Origin: Nitrosomonadales bacterium
GTDB lineage: Bacteria > Pseudomonadota > Gammaproteobacteria > Burkholderiales > Gallionellaceae
Reading direction: 5' to 3'
Assembly (NCBI GenBank): GCA_016199835.1
Contig: JACQFX010000013.1
Coordinates: 1-64,000 of the forward strand
DNA length: 64,000 nucleotides
Shown: positions 1-9,239 of the stretch, piece by piece
How positions within the stretch are numbered: the stretch's first letter is position 1
Layout: each line of letters opens with the position of its first letter
Made by a program: the position numbers and the translations under genes
Notes under the pieces: generated by a model
The model's input: only the letters and a program-made list of their open reading frames with translations
What the model was told of the DNA's origin: nothing
Databases searched by the model: none

Positions 1-22
1 TTACTTTACCCAGTAATTTCAT
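1..22 (-). CDS. Start of a gene running off the left edge
   Basis: Read on the minus strand, an ATG at 22 is preceded by AAGGAGATGATCACC, a near-ideal Shine-Dalgarno with about 8-10 nt spacing. The first residues are M-K-L-L-G-K-V. Only seven codons lie in the window, so the product cannot be named. The call rests on the ribosome binding site. Confidence 0.45.
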
Positions 23-47
23 GGTGATCATCTCCTTGGTTTCTCCA

Positions 48-62
48 TTCCGAAAATCGGAA
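48..62. promoter_or_regulatory. Short palindrome upstream of the left-edge gene
   Basis: TTCCGA-AAA-TCGGAA is a perfect 6-bp inverted repeat about 25 bp upstream of the start codon at 22. It could be an operator or a small hairpin in the leader. There is no direct evidence for either. Confidence 0.25.
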
Positions 63-104
63 CGGAGGAGGTTAATCACCTGGGTAATTTTCAGCGCGCA
101 GAAC

Positions 105-383
105 CTAGAATTTCTGGGTAATATTCATCGCGTACCAACAAGCAGAACCCTTAAAAACACCATTTGAAGCGCGCGTAAGCGTCAATTTACGAGCTAACAA
201 AGGCGCAATCGAAGCGCTATCACGCTTCACCTCATCAAGCCCCATGTTCGACACCTGAACCGCGTTATCTGCGCATGGTGACGTGTCATACGTCACATGC
301 CCAGCAGGATCGACGCACTTGAAGGCGCGCGCTTCCGACAAGGCCGGAAGCAACAGCAAAAAACAAAGCAAAGCATTTTTCAT
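105..383 (-). CDS. Exported DUF4124-domain protein
   Basis: About 92 residues from the ATG at 383; an open frame continues upstream to 449 but reads as non-signal sequence. The N-terminus (MKNALLCFLLLLPALSEARA) is a clear Sec signal peptide. It is followed by the DUF4124 signature (FKCVDPAGHVTYDTSPC), a small periplasmic or envelope domain of unknown function common in beta- and gammaproteobacteria. No good Shine-Dalgarno is visible before this ATG. A second DUF4124 protein lies at 38665-39099. Function unknown. Confidence 0.7.
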   Translation of the reverse strand: MKNALLCFLLLLPALSEARAFKCVDPAGHVTYDTSPCADNAVQVSNMGLDEVKRDSASIAPLLARKLTLTRASNGVFKGSACWYAMNITQKF

Positions 384-453
384 AAAAGCATCATAAAACA
401 AGTTGTAGCCCTTCGGGCTGTCTTTTTTTTCTGCCTCACCGTGCAGCATCCAA

Positions 454-721
454 CCTGCATCACTCCTTGAGTTACTTCGCCCTAAACGCCGATCCTCTTA
501 CATCCTGAAAACAACCGCACGTGGTGTAGCCGGGCTACGCCCGGATTTTGTCCTGGCCATGGATGCGCCTATGGCGCAATTTTTGTACTGCGTGCTTGCA
601 AGTGGCCGTGGCAGTGCTCAGGCAAAAAACCGCCTTCCGCGCTGGCCGCACCAACCACTTGCATATTTTTCAGGCTGAAAGCGGATGCGGCAGGGCGAAG
701 GAACTCAAGGAGTGATGCAGG
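454..721. repeat. Long imperfect inverted repeat (about 75-bp arms)
   Basis: A 20-bp stretch at 454-473 is exactly the reverse complement of 702-721. Similarity continues inward with scattered mismatches (to about 530 on the left and 643 on the right). The centre holds a short REP-like palindrome (CCGGGCTACGCCCGG, about 531-545) and a GCGCC-TAT-GGCGC hairpin. This fills most of the 428-base gap between the DUF4124 gene and the next small gene, and I see no protein-coding content in it. A MITE-like element or a structured RNA locus are both possible. Confidence 0.6.
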
Positions 722-811
722 CAAACAGGATTCGAGCCTGCACCGCTAGGAAGGCAAAAGCGGGCTCAAGAATCTAAGAAATGATGCACTTAACGACGAA
801 AGGAAAAAAAC

Positions 812-988
812 ATGAACTACGAAATCGAAAGATGCAAATATGCCGAAAAAGCAAGAGAGGCAGCCCAATCAATTGCAAGAGCAATAGAAGTGCTCCACGA
901 AGATGAAAAAGACTCAGAAAAAAAAGAGTTATTGTTCTGGATGAAAATAAACGCCTCGCTCCTAATTGGATACACGGAAAAAACCTGA
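812..988 (+). CDS. Small hypothetical protein (58 aa)
   Basis: The ATG at 812 follows GAAAGGAAAAAAAC, a reasonable ribosome binding site. The product is acidic-basic, helical and rich in Ala/Glu/Lys (begins MNYEIERCKYAEKAREAAQS, ends ASLLIGYTEKT). Base composition is A-rich compared with the rest of the window, like the next gene, which suggests the pair arrived together. No domain recognised. Confidence 0.5.
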   Translation: MNYEIERCKYAEKAREAAQSIARAIEVLHEDEKDSEKKELLFWMKINASLLIGYTEKT

Positions 989-1043
989 CAATTGCAAAGA
1001 AAATCAGAATCCTTTAACCTGCAAAAAACTTGAAAGGAAAATC

Positions 1044-1289
1044 ATGAGCGAAAACGTAGAAAACCTGATCCTTGAACACTTGCGCGGAATGCGCGGAAGT
1101 CAAGAGCGGATGGAGCATGAATTACGCGAAATCAAAAACAGAATTACCAACGTAGAAATAGGCGTAGCAGGCATCCGACGCGATGCAGCGCACGACAACG
1201 ACAAAATAGTGCAGCATCAAATAGGCATGGACGAACTGACAGAAAGACTCGAACGAATCGAAAAGCGCCTTGCAATCGCAAACGAATAA
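1044..1289 (+). CDS. Small coiled-coil protein (81 aa)
   Basis: The ATG at 1044 follows TTGAAAGGAAAATC, a good ribosome binding site. The frame is open further upstream to 966, but without start signals. The product (MSENVENLILEHLRGMRGSQ...) is almost entirely predicted coiled coil with heptad spacing through ERLERIEKRLAIANE. Similar short coiled-coil proteins are common in mobile or accessory regions of proteobacteria. I know of no assigned function. It sits 55 bp after the 58-aa ORF and shares its A-rich codon use, so a two-gene accessory unit is likely. Confidence 0.6.
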   Translation: MSENVENLILEHLRGMRGSQERMEHELREIKNRITNVEIGVAGIRRDAAHDNDKIVQHQIGMDELTERLERIEKRLAIANE

Positions 1290-1488
1290 ACCGAAAAGCA
1301 AACAACAAAAAGCCCCTCTGACAGCTAGCCGTTCACTAAAGGTGTGTAAATTTTGTTTTAAGTTAGCCTGAAACCCTTGCGCGACAAGGTTTTCAACGGA
1401 AATTTGATGCGCATAAAATCTTCTGATGAAAAATTCCGCGCAAACCCAATAAAGACGCTGGTTCGGTCATGAGGCTATCCCCATTATA

Positions 1489-1839
1489 TTGGTCGAGGCG
1501 CAAAAGAATCCTTATGCAGCGCCGTCCGATTTAAACTGCTCAAGCCTGGCGACTCAAGTGCAAGCGCTTGATGCAGCGCTCGGCTCGGATATTGATATTT
1601 CAAATTCACCCTCCAACCCTAGCGCAGTAAATATCGTCCGAGAGGCTGCAGCGAATACAATAAAAGGAGCGGCAGAAAGTTTCGTCCCCTTCAGAAGTTG
1701 GCTACGCAAACTGACCGGGGCGGATCGCTACTCTAAAGATATCTCCTTAGCCATTGCAAGTGGAACTATTCGTAGAGCATATTTAAAAGGCTTGAGCCAA
1801 GGGCATGGCTGTCAAGCTCCTGCCGCTCCAGTTAATTAA
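1489..1839 (+). pseudogene. N-terminally damaged exported protein
   Basis: The frame encodes about 116 residues with a conserved-looking body (NPYAAPSDLNC near the start, then VNIVREAAANTIKGAAESF and FRSWLRKLTGADRYSK). As far as I recall, relatives are small exported proteins or lipoproteins with a signal peptide just before NPYAAP. Here no ATG exists in frame: only TTG at 1489, with a stop at 1450-1452. An ATG at 1469 (MRLSPLYW...) lies in another frame, as if the signal peptide had been shortened and frameshifted. Probably nonfunctional. A TTG-started cytoplasmic version cannot be excluded. Confidence 0.45.
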
Positions 1840-1885
1840 TTCCACAGCATGAATTTGATAGTTTCATTCACATCCCCCTTGAAAT

Positions 1886-1902
1886 AATGACCGCCGGTCA
1901 TT
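1886..1902. promoter_or_regulatory. TetR-type operator, site 1
   Basis: AATGACCGCCGGTCATT is a perfect 17-bp palindrome 35 bp upstream of the TetR-family gene. Its half-site TGACC recurs in a second site at 1919-1935, next to the start codon. This spacing is typical of autoregulated TetR repressors. Confidence 0.65.
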
Positions 1903-1918
1903 TATTATTGCAAAGTTA

Positions 1919-1935
1919 AATGACCGAAAGTCAAC
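1919..1935. promoter_or_regulatory. TetR-type operator, site 2
   Basis: AATGACCGAAAGTCAAC shares the TGACC / GTCA half-sites of the 1886-1902 palindrome, with a degenerate right arm. It abuts the start codon at 1937, so a repressor bound here would block initiation. Centre-to-centre distance is about 33 bp (roughly three helical turns). Confidence 0.5.
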
Positions 1936-1936
1936 A

Positions 1937-2578
1937 ATGGCCAGGCCCCCTGCCACTGCGGAAGCTCGCGAATTAAGAATCAACCAGTTACTGGATGCTG
2001 CGGTATCCCTCTGGTTGCAACATCCACAACGAGTCCCCAGCGTGGCCGAGGTAGCGAGCAAAGCCGGATTAGCGAAAGGGACGGTCTATCTATATTTCAA
2101 GAGCAAGGAAGATTTATTGCTGGCCGCCCACGAACGGCACGTACAAATTTTCTTTGCGGCACTGATCGCACGCGCCTCAAAGCGCAAGCCAATGAGCTAT
2201 GACGACATGATGCAGTTGACTCGCGATCATATTGTCCGCGTTTCAGCTTTTTTGCCACTGGCTACACTGGTTGCCGGCTTGCGACACAAGGGAGTCACTC
2301 CGGAAATGGCTAAAACCTTTGACCAGCATATCGCCGACCAGTTAACGGCTGCCGGTGCTTTGCTGTGCAATCATTTTCCTCTGGAAAATACGGCCAGCGG
2401 AGTGCAATTGCTGATGCGTTCCTACGCCTTGATTCTGGGGCTGTGGCAACTGGTGGGAAGCGAACAGCCCATCTGTACCAGCCCCGGCGTTTCCGCCATG
2501 TTATTACCCGATTATCTGTCTGAACTGGACGCCGCCCTGCGTGCCTATTGGCAAGGTGCGCTCATCAAGGAGCCTTAG
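1937..2578 (+). CDS. TetR/AcrR-family transcriptional repressor
   Basis: 213 residues. An N-terminal helix-turn-helix spans about residues 14-62 (VAEVASKAGLAKGTVYLYF is the recognition region and the YLYFKSKEDLL signature is typical of TetR). A variable C-terminal ligand domain follows. It is the first gene of an apparent operon with a membrane fusion protein and an RND pump, so it most likely represses that pump and itself, releasing DNA when a pump substrate binds. Two palindromic operator sites lie directly upstream. The substrate is not predictable from sequence. Confidence 0.85.
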   Translation: MARPPATAEARELRINQLLDAAVSLWLQHPQRVPSVAEVASKAGLAKGTVYLYFKSKEDLLLAAHERHVQIFFAALIARASKRKPMSYDDMMQLTRDHIVRVSAFLPLATLVAGLRHKGVTPEMAKTFDQHIADQLTAAGALLCNHFPLENTASGVQLLMRSYALILGLWQLVGSEQPICTSPGVSAMLLPDYLSELDAALRAYWQGALIKEP

Positions 2579-2580
2579 AT

Positions 2581-3636
2581 ATGCATAAAAATAAAAAACC
2601 GTTCCTGCTATGCCTGGCATTGCTTGCTTCCTGTGAAAAACCGCCCGCGCCGCCTGAACCTTTGCGCCCTGTCAAGACCATGCAGGTCGTCATGGAGCCG
2701 AACGAAGCCAGTTTTAGTCTACCGGGCGAAGTGCGTGCACGGTACGAGACCCCGCTCGCGTTCCGTGTCGGCGGCAAGATTACCGAGTGCAAAGTCAATC
2801 TGGGCGATATTGTGCATCGCGGACAGATACTGGCCAAACTGGAACCCGCCGATTATCAGCTTGCTACACAATCAGGAGCGGCCGGAGTGGCGGAAGCGCG
2901 TAGCGCGCTGACGTTGGCCGAGGCAGATCTTATACGCTACCGCAGTTTGCGCGAAAAAGGTTTTGTGTCCGCCGCCATGCTTGACCAGAAACAGGCGGCT
3001 GCCGATGCTGCACGGGCTCGCGTGGAGGCTTTGCAGTCGGCGCATGCCGAGCAGAACCGCCAACTCGATTACACGACATTGCCTGCAGAGAGCGATGGCG
3101 TTGTCACTGGCTACGATTGCAATGTGGGCCAGGTGGTTAACGTCGGACAGCCGATACTGAAGCTCGCCCAGGCCGGTGAAAAGGAAATATTGATCAACCT
3201 GCCGGAAGCAGAATTGCAACATGCCCGCTCTGCCGCGAACTTTTCTGTCAGCCTGAATGCACTGCCGGGAAAATTGTATCAAGGCACGTTGCGCGAACTG
3301 TCCGCCGCCGCCGATCCGGCCACCCGCACCTATGCCGCACGCCTCGCCGTGAAGAATGCCGACGCCTCGATGCAACTGGGCATGAGCGCCACAGTAGACC
3401 TGCACCCCGTTGGTAACCAGGTAATGCGTCTGCCGCTAAGTGCCGTAGTCAGCCGCGACAGCAAGCCATCCGTATGGAAAGTCGATAACACGGGCGTCGT
3501 CCATGGCGTTGCGATCGCTATTGCCGGAATCGAAGGCAACGCGGTACGAATCGCTTCCGGCTTGAACAGCGGCGACGTGGTGGTAACGGCTGGAGTCAAC
3601 CTGTTGCGCGACGGCGAAAAAGTAAAACTCCCATGA
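2581..3636 (+). CDS. RND efflux membrane fusion protein (periplasmic adaptor)
   Basis: 351 residues from the ATG at 2581, preceded by AAGGAGCCTTAGAT, so the Shine-Dalgarno overlaps the end of tetR. The N-terminus is a lipoprotein-type signal (LLCLALLASCEKPP, lipobox LASC), giving an inner-membrane-anchored adaptor. The barrel-sandwich/lipoyl half-motif FRVGGKITECKVNLGDIVHRGQ and a coiled-coil hairpin (about residues 90-165) follow, then the beta-barrel. It links the inner-membrane pump encoded next to an outer-membrane channel. No outer-membrane factor gene is adjacent, so a channel encoded elsewhere must be recruited. HlyD/AcrA family. Confidence 0.9.
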   Translation: MHKNKKPFLLCLALLASCEKPPAPPEPLRPVKTMQVVMEPNEASFSLPGEVRARYETPLAFRVGGKITECKVNLGDIVHRGQILAKLEPADYQLATQSGAAGVAEARSALTLAEADLIRYRSLREKGFVSAAMLDQKQAAADAARARVEALQSAHAEQNRQLDYTTLPAESDGVVTGYDCNVGQVVNVGQPILKLAQAGEKEILINLPEAELQHARSAANFSVSLNALPGKLYQGTLRELSAAADPATRTYAARLAVKNADASMQLGMSATVDLHPVGNQVMRLPLSAVVSRDSKPSVWKVDNTGVVHGVAIAIAGIEGNAVRIASGLNSGDVVVTAGVNLLRDGEKVKLP

Positions 3637-6600
3637 ACGACAAATTCAATCTGACCGCGCTTGCGCTGCGCCAGCGTGAATTGAGCTGGTTCTTCATCGC
3701 CGTGGTGGCCATCGCTGGCATACTGTCCTACACCAAGCTCGGCCAGCGCGAAGACCCGGATTTCACTTTCCGCGCCATGGTGGTGCGAACCATGTGGCCG
3801 GGTGCGACCGCGCAACAGGTGGATGCACAGGTCACTGCGCGCATCGTCAAGACCTTGCAGGAAGTGCCCTACTATCGCGACACTTTCAGCTATTCACGCA
3901 ACGGAGAATCGATTAGCATCCTGCGCCTGCTGGATACCGCGCCGCGCGATCAAGTGCCGCTGTTGTGGTACCAGATCCGCAAGAAAATCGGTGACATCCA
4001 GCACACCCTGCCAGCCGGCACGCAGCCCCCGACCTTCAACGATGAGTTCGGTGACGTATTCGGCTCTATCTACGCCTTTACCGGCGACGGTTTCAGCCTT
4101 GAGGAATTGCGCCGTTATGCCGATCTGGCGCAACAACAACTGGTAAAACTGCCTGACGTAGCCAAGGTCAGCCTGATCGGCGTGCAGTCTCAACAAATCA
4201 CTGTTGCCATTTCCACCCAACGTCTCGCCACCCTTGGCATCCCTCCCCTTGCCATCGCACAGGCGATCCAGTCACAGAACATCGTGCAGGATGCAGGGCG
4301 GCTGCACGCCGCCGACTTCTCTGTGCCGCTGCGTGTGCGCGGCAATTTCGAATCCATGGATGAGTTGAAGAGCCTGCCGCTACGCGTGAACGGGCGCACG
4401 CTGCGGCTGGGCGATATCGCCGACATCACGCGCGGCTATCTCGACCCGCCGGAAACCACCATGCGCTACGCGGGAAAACCGGCCATCGGCCTGGCAGTTT
4501 CCATGAATCCGCGCGGCGACGTGCTGCGCCTGGGCAAAGACCTCAACCGCGAAATGAATGCGCTGCAAGCGCAGCTTCCCATCGGCATCACGTTTGCCCG
4601 CGTATCCGACCAGCCCGCCGTGGTGAAAGACGCCGTGGGCGAATTCATGTGGTCTTTTCTGGAAGCGGTCGCCATCGTGTTGCTCGTCAGCTTCGCCAGC
4701 CTGGGTTTCCGCGCCGGCATGGTGGTTGCGGTCACTATTCCGCTGGTGATCGCCGCCACGTTTTTCCTGATGCACCTGTTCCACATCGACCTGCACCGCA
4801 TCTCCACCGGTGCGCTGATCATCGCTCTAGGCCTGCTGGTGGATGATGCGATGATCGTGGTGGAAATGATGGTGCGCAAATTGGAAGAAGGTTTTGACCG
4901 CATGCGTGCTGCCGCTTTCGCCTATACCGCGACAGTATTCCCCATGCTCACTGGCACGCTGGTTACAGCAAGCGGCTTTCTGCCCATAGGTACGGCACAA
5001 TCTTCCACGGGTGAATATACCTTTGCCATGTTCGCTGTGGTGGTAATGGCTCTGCTGGTGTCCTGGGTCGCCGCGATCTTCGTTACACCACTGGCGGGCT
5101 TCCATATACTGAAAAGCCACGAAGGCCGTGGTCACGACATTTTCGACACGCCGTTCTACCGCAAACTGCGCAGAGTAATCGAATGGTGTTTGCATCACCG
5201 CAAGACCGTGTTGATCGGCACGTTGTGCGCATTTATTCTCGGCGGCATCGGTATGAAATTCACCGAAAAGCAATTTTTCCCCTCCTCCAACCGCGTCGAG
5301 ATCATGCTGGATCTATGGCTGCCGGAAGGCTCCAGCATCCGTGCCACCGAGCGCGAGGCGGAGCGAGTCGAAGAGATACTTGCCAAAGACAACGACATAG
5401 CCAGCTATGTCACCTACGTCGGCTATGGCTCGCCACGCTTCTTCCTGTCGCTCGACCAGCAATTGTTCCGCCCCAACTTTTCACAGACCGTGGTGCTCGC
5501 TCGTGATATTGAGGCACGCGAGCGGATACTGAAAAAAATGCGCTCGATTTTCGCGACTGATTTCCCCGGCGTGCGCGCCCGGGCCAACCGTGTGCCGCTC
5601 GGCCCGCCCATTACCTACCCGGTTGAGTTCCGCGTACTGGGCAACGATCTGGCGACAGTCAAACATTGGGGCGATGAAGTCGCGACAGAGATGCGCAAGG
5701 ACGAACGCCTGCGCGACGTGCACCCGGACTGGGGCGCACAAATACCCACGCTGCGCGTGGACGTGGATCAGGACAGGGCGCGCGCGGCTGGCGTCAGCTC
5801 CAGCGACATCGCGCGCACCATACGTTCCGCCACGGATGGTTTGGGCGTCAGCCAGATGCGCGAAGGCGACCAGTTGATAGACATCGTGCTGCGTTCCCCC
5901 GTGGCCGAGCGCAAACAACTGGAACAGGTCGGCACACTGGAAATTCCATCAGCACAAGGCGGCAACGTGCCTTTGCGCCAAGTCGCGAAGATCACCTACG
6001 TACTGGAAGACCCCATCATCTGGCGCAAGGACAGGGACCTTTCCATGGGCGTGCGCGCCGACATCGTCGAGGGCGTTCAGGCCACGGACGTGGCGATGGC
6101 ACTCAATGCAAAGCTGGATGCGTTGCGCGCAAAACTGCCGGACGGTTATCAGATCGAGCAGGGGGGCGAACTCGGCGAAAACTCCGGCGCTCAGGCCTCC
6201 ATCAATGCCGGCATGCCACTCATGATGGCTGCAATTTTCGGCTTCCTGATGATCCAGATGAAATCGCTGTCGCGTACTTTCATGGTGGTGCTCACCGCTC
6301 CGCTCGGCATCATCGGCGTTGCCATGGGACTCTTGCTGTTCCATAAGCCGTTCGGCTTCGTCGCCATGCTGGGCACCATCGCACTGGGCGGCATGATCAT
6401 GCGCAACACGGTCATCCTGATCGACCAGATCCGCCAGGACAGGGAGTCTGGCATGGAACCATGGGATGCGATACGCGAATCCACCGTGCGGCGCTTCCGC
6501 CCCATCATGCTGACTTCTGCCGCCGCGATACTGGCGATGATTCCGCTCACGCGCAGCGTGTTGTGGGGACCGATGGCCTACGCCATCATGGGCGGCCTGC

Positions 6601-6698
6601 TGGTTGCCACGTTGCTGACTATTTTGTTCGTGCCCGCGCTGTATGCTGCTTGGCTGCGCCTGCCTGTGCCGGGCAACAGCAGCCATTCTGCGGCATAA
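3633..6698 (+). CDS. RND efflux pump inner-membrane subunit (AcrB/HAE1-like)
   Basis: 1021 residues, the usual size for this family. Its ATG overlaps the stop of the adaptor gene by 4 bp (ATGA), indicating translational coupling. A first membrane helix lies at about residues 16-34, and the large porter domains show the RND repeat architecture. The proton-relay helix reads ALGLLVDDAMIVVEMMV, with the paired aspartates. The second repeat has ALGGMIMRNTVILIDQI. It is a proton-driven antiporter exporting drugs, solvents or similar compounds. Regulated by the tetR product, by inference from operon structure. Substrate unknown. Confidence 0.93.
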   Translation: MNDKFNLTALALRQRELSWFFIAVVAIAGILSYTKLGQREDPDFTFRAMVVRTMWPGATAQQVDAQVTARIVKTLQEVPYYRDTFSYSRNGESISILRLLDTAPRDQVPLLWYQIRKKIGDIQHTLPAGTQPPTFNDEFGDVFGSIYAFTGDGFSLEELRRYADLAQQQLVKLPDVAKVSLIGVQSQQITVAISTQRLATLGIPPLAIAQAIQSQNIVQDAGRLHAADFSVPLRVRGNFESMDELKSLPLRVNGRTLRLGDIADITRGYLDPPETTMRYAGKPAIGLAVSMNPRGDVLRLGKDLNREMNALQAQLPIGITFARVSDQPAVVKDAVGEFMWSFLEAVAIVLLVSFASLGFRAGMVVAVTIPLVIAATFFLMHLFHIDLHRISTGALIIALGLLVDDAMIVVEMMVRKLEEGFDRMRAAAFAYTATVFPMLTGTLVTASGFLPIGTAQSSTGEYTFAMFAVVVMALLVSWVAAIFVTPLAGFHILKSHEGRGHDIFDTPFYRKLRRVIEWCLHHRKTVLIGTLCAFILGGIGMKFTEKQFFPSSNRVEIMLDLWLPEGSSIRATEREAERVEEILAKDNDIASYVTYVGYGSPRFFLSLDQQLFRPNFSQTVVLARDIEARERILKKMRSIFATDFPGVRARANRVPLGPPITYPVEFRVLGNDLATVKHWGDEVATEMRKDERLRDVHPDWGAQIPTLRVDVDQDRARAAGVSSSDIARTIRSATDGLGVSQMREGDQLIDIVLRSPVAERKQLEQVGTLEIPSAQGGNVPLRQVAKITYVLEDPIIWRKDRDLSMGVRADIVEGVQATDVAMALNAKLDALRAKLPDGYQIEQGGELGENSGAQASINAGMPLMMAAIFGFLMIQMKSLSRTFMVVLTAPLGIIGVAMGLLLFHKPFGFVAMLGTIALGGMIMRNTVILIDQIRQDRESGMEPWDAIRESTVRRFRPIMLTSAAAILAMIPLTRSVLWGPMAYAIMGGLLVATLLTILFVPALYAAWLRLPVPGNSSHSAA

Positions 6699-6737
6699 TG
6701 CGCTCCTTGATTTTTATATTCCCATGACAATACAACC

Positions 6738-7904
6738 ATGAAAATTGCCATCGCCGGTACCGGTTATGTAGGCCTTTCCAATGCCATCCTGCTTGCCCAG
6801 CACAACGAAGTAGTTGCGGTCGATATCGTTCCTGAAAAGGTCGAGATGCTTAACCGCAAGCAGTCGCCCATAGAAGATGCCGAGATCGAGGAATATCTAA
6901 AGCACAAGACGCTCAACTTCAAGGCCACGCTGGACAAGCGCGAGGCCTACGCCGGAGCGGACTATGTCATCATCGCCACGCCTACGGACTATGATCCCGA
7001 AACCAATTATTTCAATACGCGCTCGATCGAGTCCGTCATCCAGGATGTGATGAGCATCAACCCGCAGGCGGTGATGGTAATCAAGTCCACCATCCCGGTA
7101 GGTTATACCGTCAAGGCGCGGGCCAAATTCAATTGCGACAACCTGATCTTCTCCCCTGAATTCTTGCGCGAAGGCCGCGCGCTGTACGACAACCTGCATC
7201 CCTCACGCATCGTCGTCGGCGAACGCTCGAAACGCGCCGAGGTTTTTGCCGGTCTGCTCAAGCAAGGCGCGCTCAAGCAGAACATCCCTACCCTGTTTAC
7301 CGACTCGACCGAAGCCGAAGCGGTCAAGCTGTTTGCCAACACTTATCTCGCCATGCGCGTCGCCTACTTCAACGAACTCGACACCTATGCGGCAACACAC
7401 GGACTGGATACCAGACAGATCATTCAGGGGGTAAGCCTCGATCCGCGCATCGGCGACCACTACAACAATCCTTCGTTCGGCTACGGCGGCTACTGCCTGC
7501 CCAAGGACACCAAGCAACTGCTCGCCAATTATCAGGATGTCCCGCAAAACCTGATCAACGCCATTGTCGCATCGAACACCACGCGCAAGGATTTCGTTGC
7601 CGAAAGCATCATCAAGCGCAATCCGAGGATAGTCGGCATCCACCGCCTGATCATGAAGAGCGGCTCGGATAATTTCCGCTCGTCCAGCATCCAGGGCATC
7701 ATGAAACGCATCAAGGCCAAGGGTATCGAGGTCATCGTCCATGAGCCCGTACTCAAGGAATCCGAGTTTTTCCACTCCAGAGTGGTGAATGATCTGGCGC
7801 AATTCAAGAAGGAATCCGATGTTATCGTCGCCAACCGCATTACTGACGACATCCGGGACGTGGCTGACAAAATATACAGTCGGGATCTATTCGGCAAAGA
7901 CTGA
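6738..7904 (+). CDS. ugd: UDP-glucose 6-dehydrogenase
   Basis: 388 residues, the same length as the E. coli enzyme. An N-terminal NAD-binding motif ([15 protein letters not shown]) and the catalytic cysteine in [16 protein letters not shown] are both present. It oxidises UDP-glucose to UDP-glucuronate with two NAD+. UDP-glucuronate is the entry substrate for L-Ara4N synthesis, whose genes lie immediately downstream on the opposite strand and again at 39-42 kb. It is separated from the RND gene by 39 bp and could have its own promoter. Confidence 0.92.
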   Translation: MKIAIAGTGYVGLSNAILLAQHNEVVAVDIVPEKVEMLNRKQSPIEDAEIEEYLKHKTLNFKATLDKREAYAGADYVIIATPTDYDPETNYFNTRSIESVIQDVMSINPQAVMVIKSTIPVGYTVKARAKFNCDNLIFSPEFLREGRALYDNLHPSRIVVGERSKRAEVFAGLLKQGALKQNIPTLFTDSTEAEAVKLFANTYLAMRVAYFNELDTYAATHGLDTRQIIQGVSLDPRIGDHYNNPSFGYGGYCLPKDTKQLLANYQDVPQNLINAIVASNTTRKDFVAESIIKRNPRIVGIHRLIMKSGSDNFRSSSIQGIMKRIKAKGIEVIVHEPVLKESEFFHSRVVNDLAQFKKESDVIVANRITDDIRDVADKIYSRDLFGKD

Positions 7905-8349
7905 AGCGGCCACGCACCTGACAAATCATGCATTACCGGCTAAGGCGCTTCGGAAGCTCCTGCTGACCAGCCCGACAGCAACTCGCCCTCGGCAATCTTC
8001 CGTTTCAGCGGGTGTTTGCAGAACATTCCCGTGCCAAACGGGAGGTGCCACTGACAGGAATCAACTGTGACCAGGCATTCCACGAGATTCGTCGCGCTAC
8101 AAAACATCCGCGCACGACAAGCGCCCTTTTCCGCAGCCTGATTGTTGTCGCCCCTGTTGGATTGCTTCCCGTTCATGGCCATCACCATCCGTTATTGGTC
8201 TCCCCTTAACAGCCGGGAAGCACGGCCTCAAACTAACCGGGGCGCCACAGAAGGTCAATATGCCGAAATGCATAGTCAATCCGTAAAAAGGTATAGCGGA
8301 TTGACCAGATTTAATAGATTTTACTTGTGCGAAAGGTGATTAGAGCAAA
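7905..8349. other. Gap between convergent ugd and HDOD genes
   Basis: 445 bases with no supportable gene. Open frames exist on both strands but lack start signals and coding character. I see no strong terminator hairpin with a T-run, tRNA or obvious repeat. Confidence 0.5.
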
Positions 8350-9201
8350 TCAGGAATGCGGCCTTCCCATGTCACAGACATTGCCCTCATCCACACCTAT
8401 CATGACCATAACTTCTTCCGGTTGCATGCCCAACAATTTGCCGACATCCCTGTAGTCGTCTGGCAAGGCCGCATCATCCCAACCGTTTGCCGAGTGGCGC
8501 GCAAGATTCACAGCCAGAATGACATTACGCACACGCGGCTGATCCGCGCACTCGTCATCCATCAAGGTAAGCAACAATTTTGGCAATTCCCATTGGTTAG
8601 CCAGCGCCAGTTGCAGATCGGCCACGGCAAAACCCAGCACCTCTTCTTGCACAGCACGGCTGCGCAGGGCCTTATCCTGTTGCTGCATGGCACGGATTTT
8701 AAGCATCTCCCCAGGCAAAAAGCACCACATCAGCATCTCTGCAAGATCGTGCAACAACGCGGCAATGCGAACTTCCTCAAAATGCAGGTCGCGCATGCGC
8801 ACCGCCCAATCGAAGGCATAGGCAGAAGCGCGTTGCGAACGATGCACCACTTGCAACAGACAGACCAACGCCTTCATATGCCCGCGCAGCACGTCTTCCA
8901 TCAGCGGCTTGGCCGGTAGCTTGGTAAAGAAAGCCTCCACGCCCAGCATCAGCAGCGCCTGCTCTACTTCCATCACTTCATGCTCCTGCTTGCGATGTTT
9001 ATGGCGCTGCAGATAGCGCAACAGCTTGACCGTCATCATCGGGTCGCGCGCAATATTCGAGGCAATGCTGCGCGGACTGAGGTTATCCGGATCTTCGTGC
9101 AACTTGGCAAGATCGCGTGCTGTTTGCTTCAACACTGGAATCTCGGCATTACCAAGAAACTCTACCCATCTATCCAGCGTCCTGATTTCCTGTGGTTGCA
9201 T
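8350..9201 (-). CDS. HDOD-domain protein
   Basis: 283 residues from the ATG at 9201, which follows GGAGGGGTG. The frame is open to 9300 but that extension is not conserved-looking. An HDOD domain covers about residues 10-210, with the HD-like patch AALLHDLAEMLMWCFLPGEM. HDOD proteins are non-catalytic relatives of HD phosphohydrolases and are often linked to signalling or stress regulation. It ends the arnC-arnA-arnD gene run on the same strand, 38 bp after arnD. A role in that pathway is not implied. Confidence 0.8.
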   Translation of the reverse strand: MQPQEIRTLDRWVEFLGNAEIPVLKQTARDLAKLHEDPDNLSPRSIASNIARDPMMTVKLLRYLQRHKHRKQEHEVMEVEQALLMLGVEAFFTKLPAKPLMEDVLRGHMKALVCLLQVVHRSQRASAYAFDWAVRMRDLHFEEVRIAALLHDLAEMLMWCFLPGEMLKIRAMQQQDKALRSRAVQEEVLGFAVADLQLALANQWELPKLLLTLMDDECADQPRVRNVILAVNLARHSANGWDDAALPDDYRDVGKLLGMQPEEVMVMIGVDEGNVCDMGRPHS

Positions 9202-9239
9202 CACCCCTCCGCCATCAATCCAGATTCTTCCGTTGGATA

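Noticed and set aside
454..721. Integron attC site
   Set aside because: The hairpin shape is suggestive, but I could not find paired GTTRRRY / RYYYAAC core sites or an integrase nearby.
7940..8188. 82-codon minus-strand frame in the ugd-HDOD gap
   Set aside because: No ribosome site, no recognisable domain, and overlapping frames on both strands are equally open.
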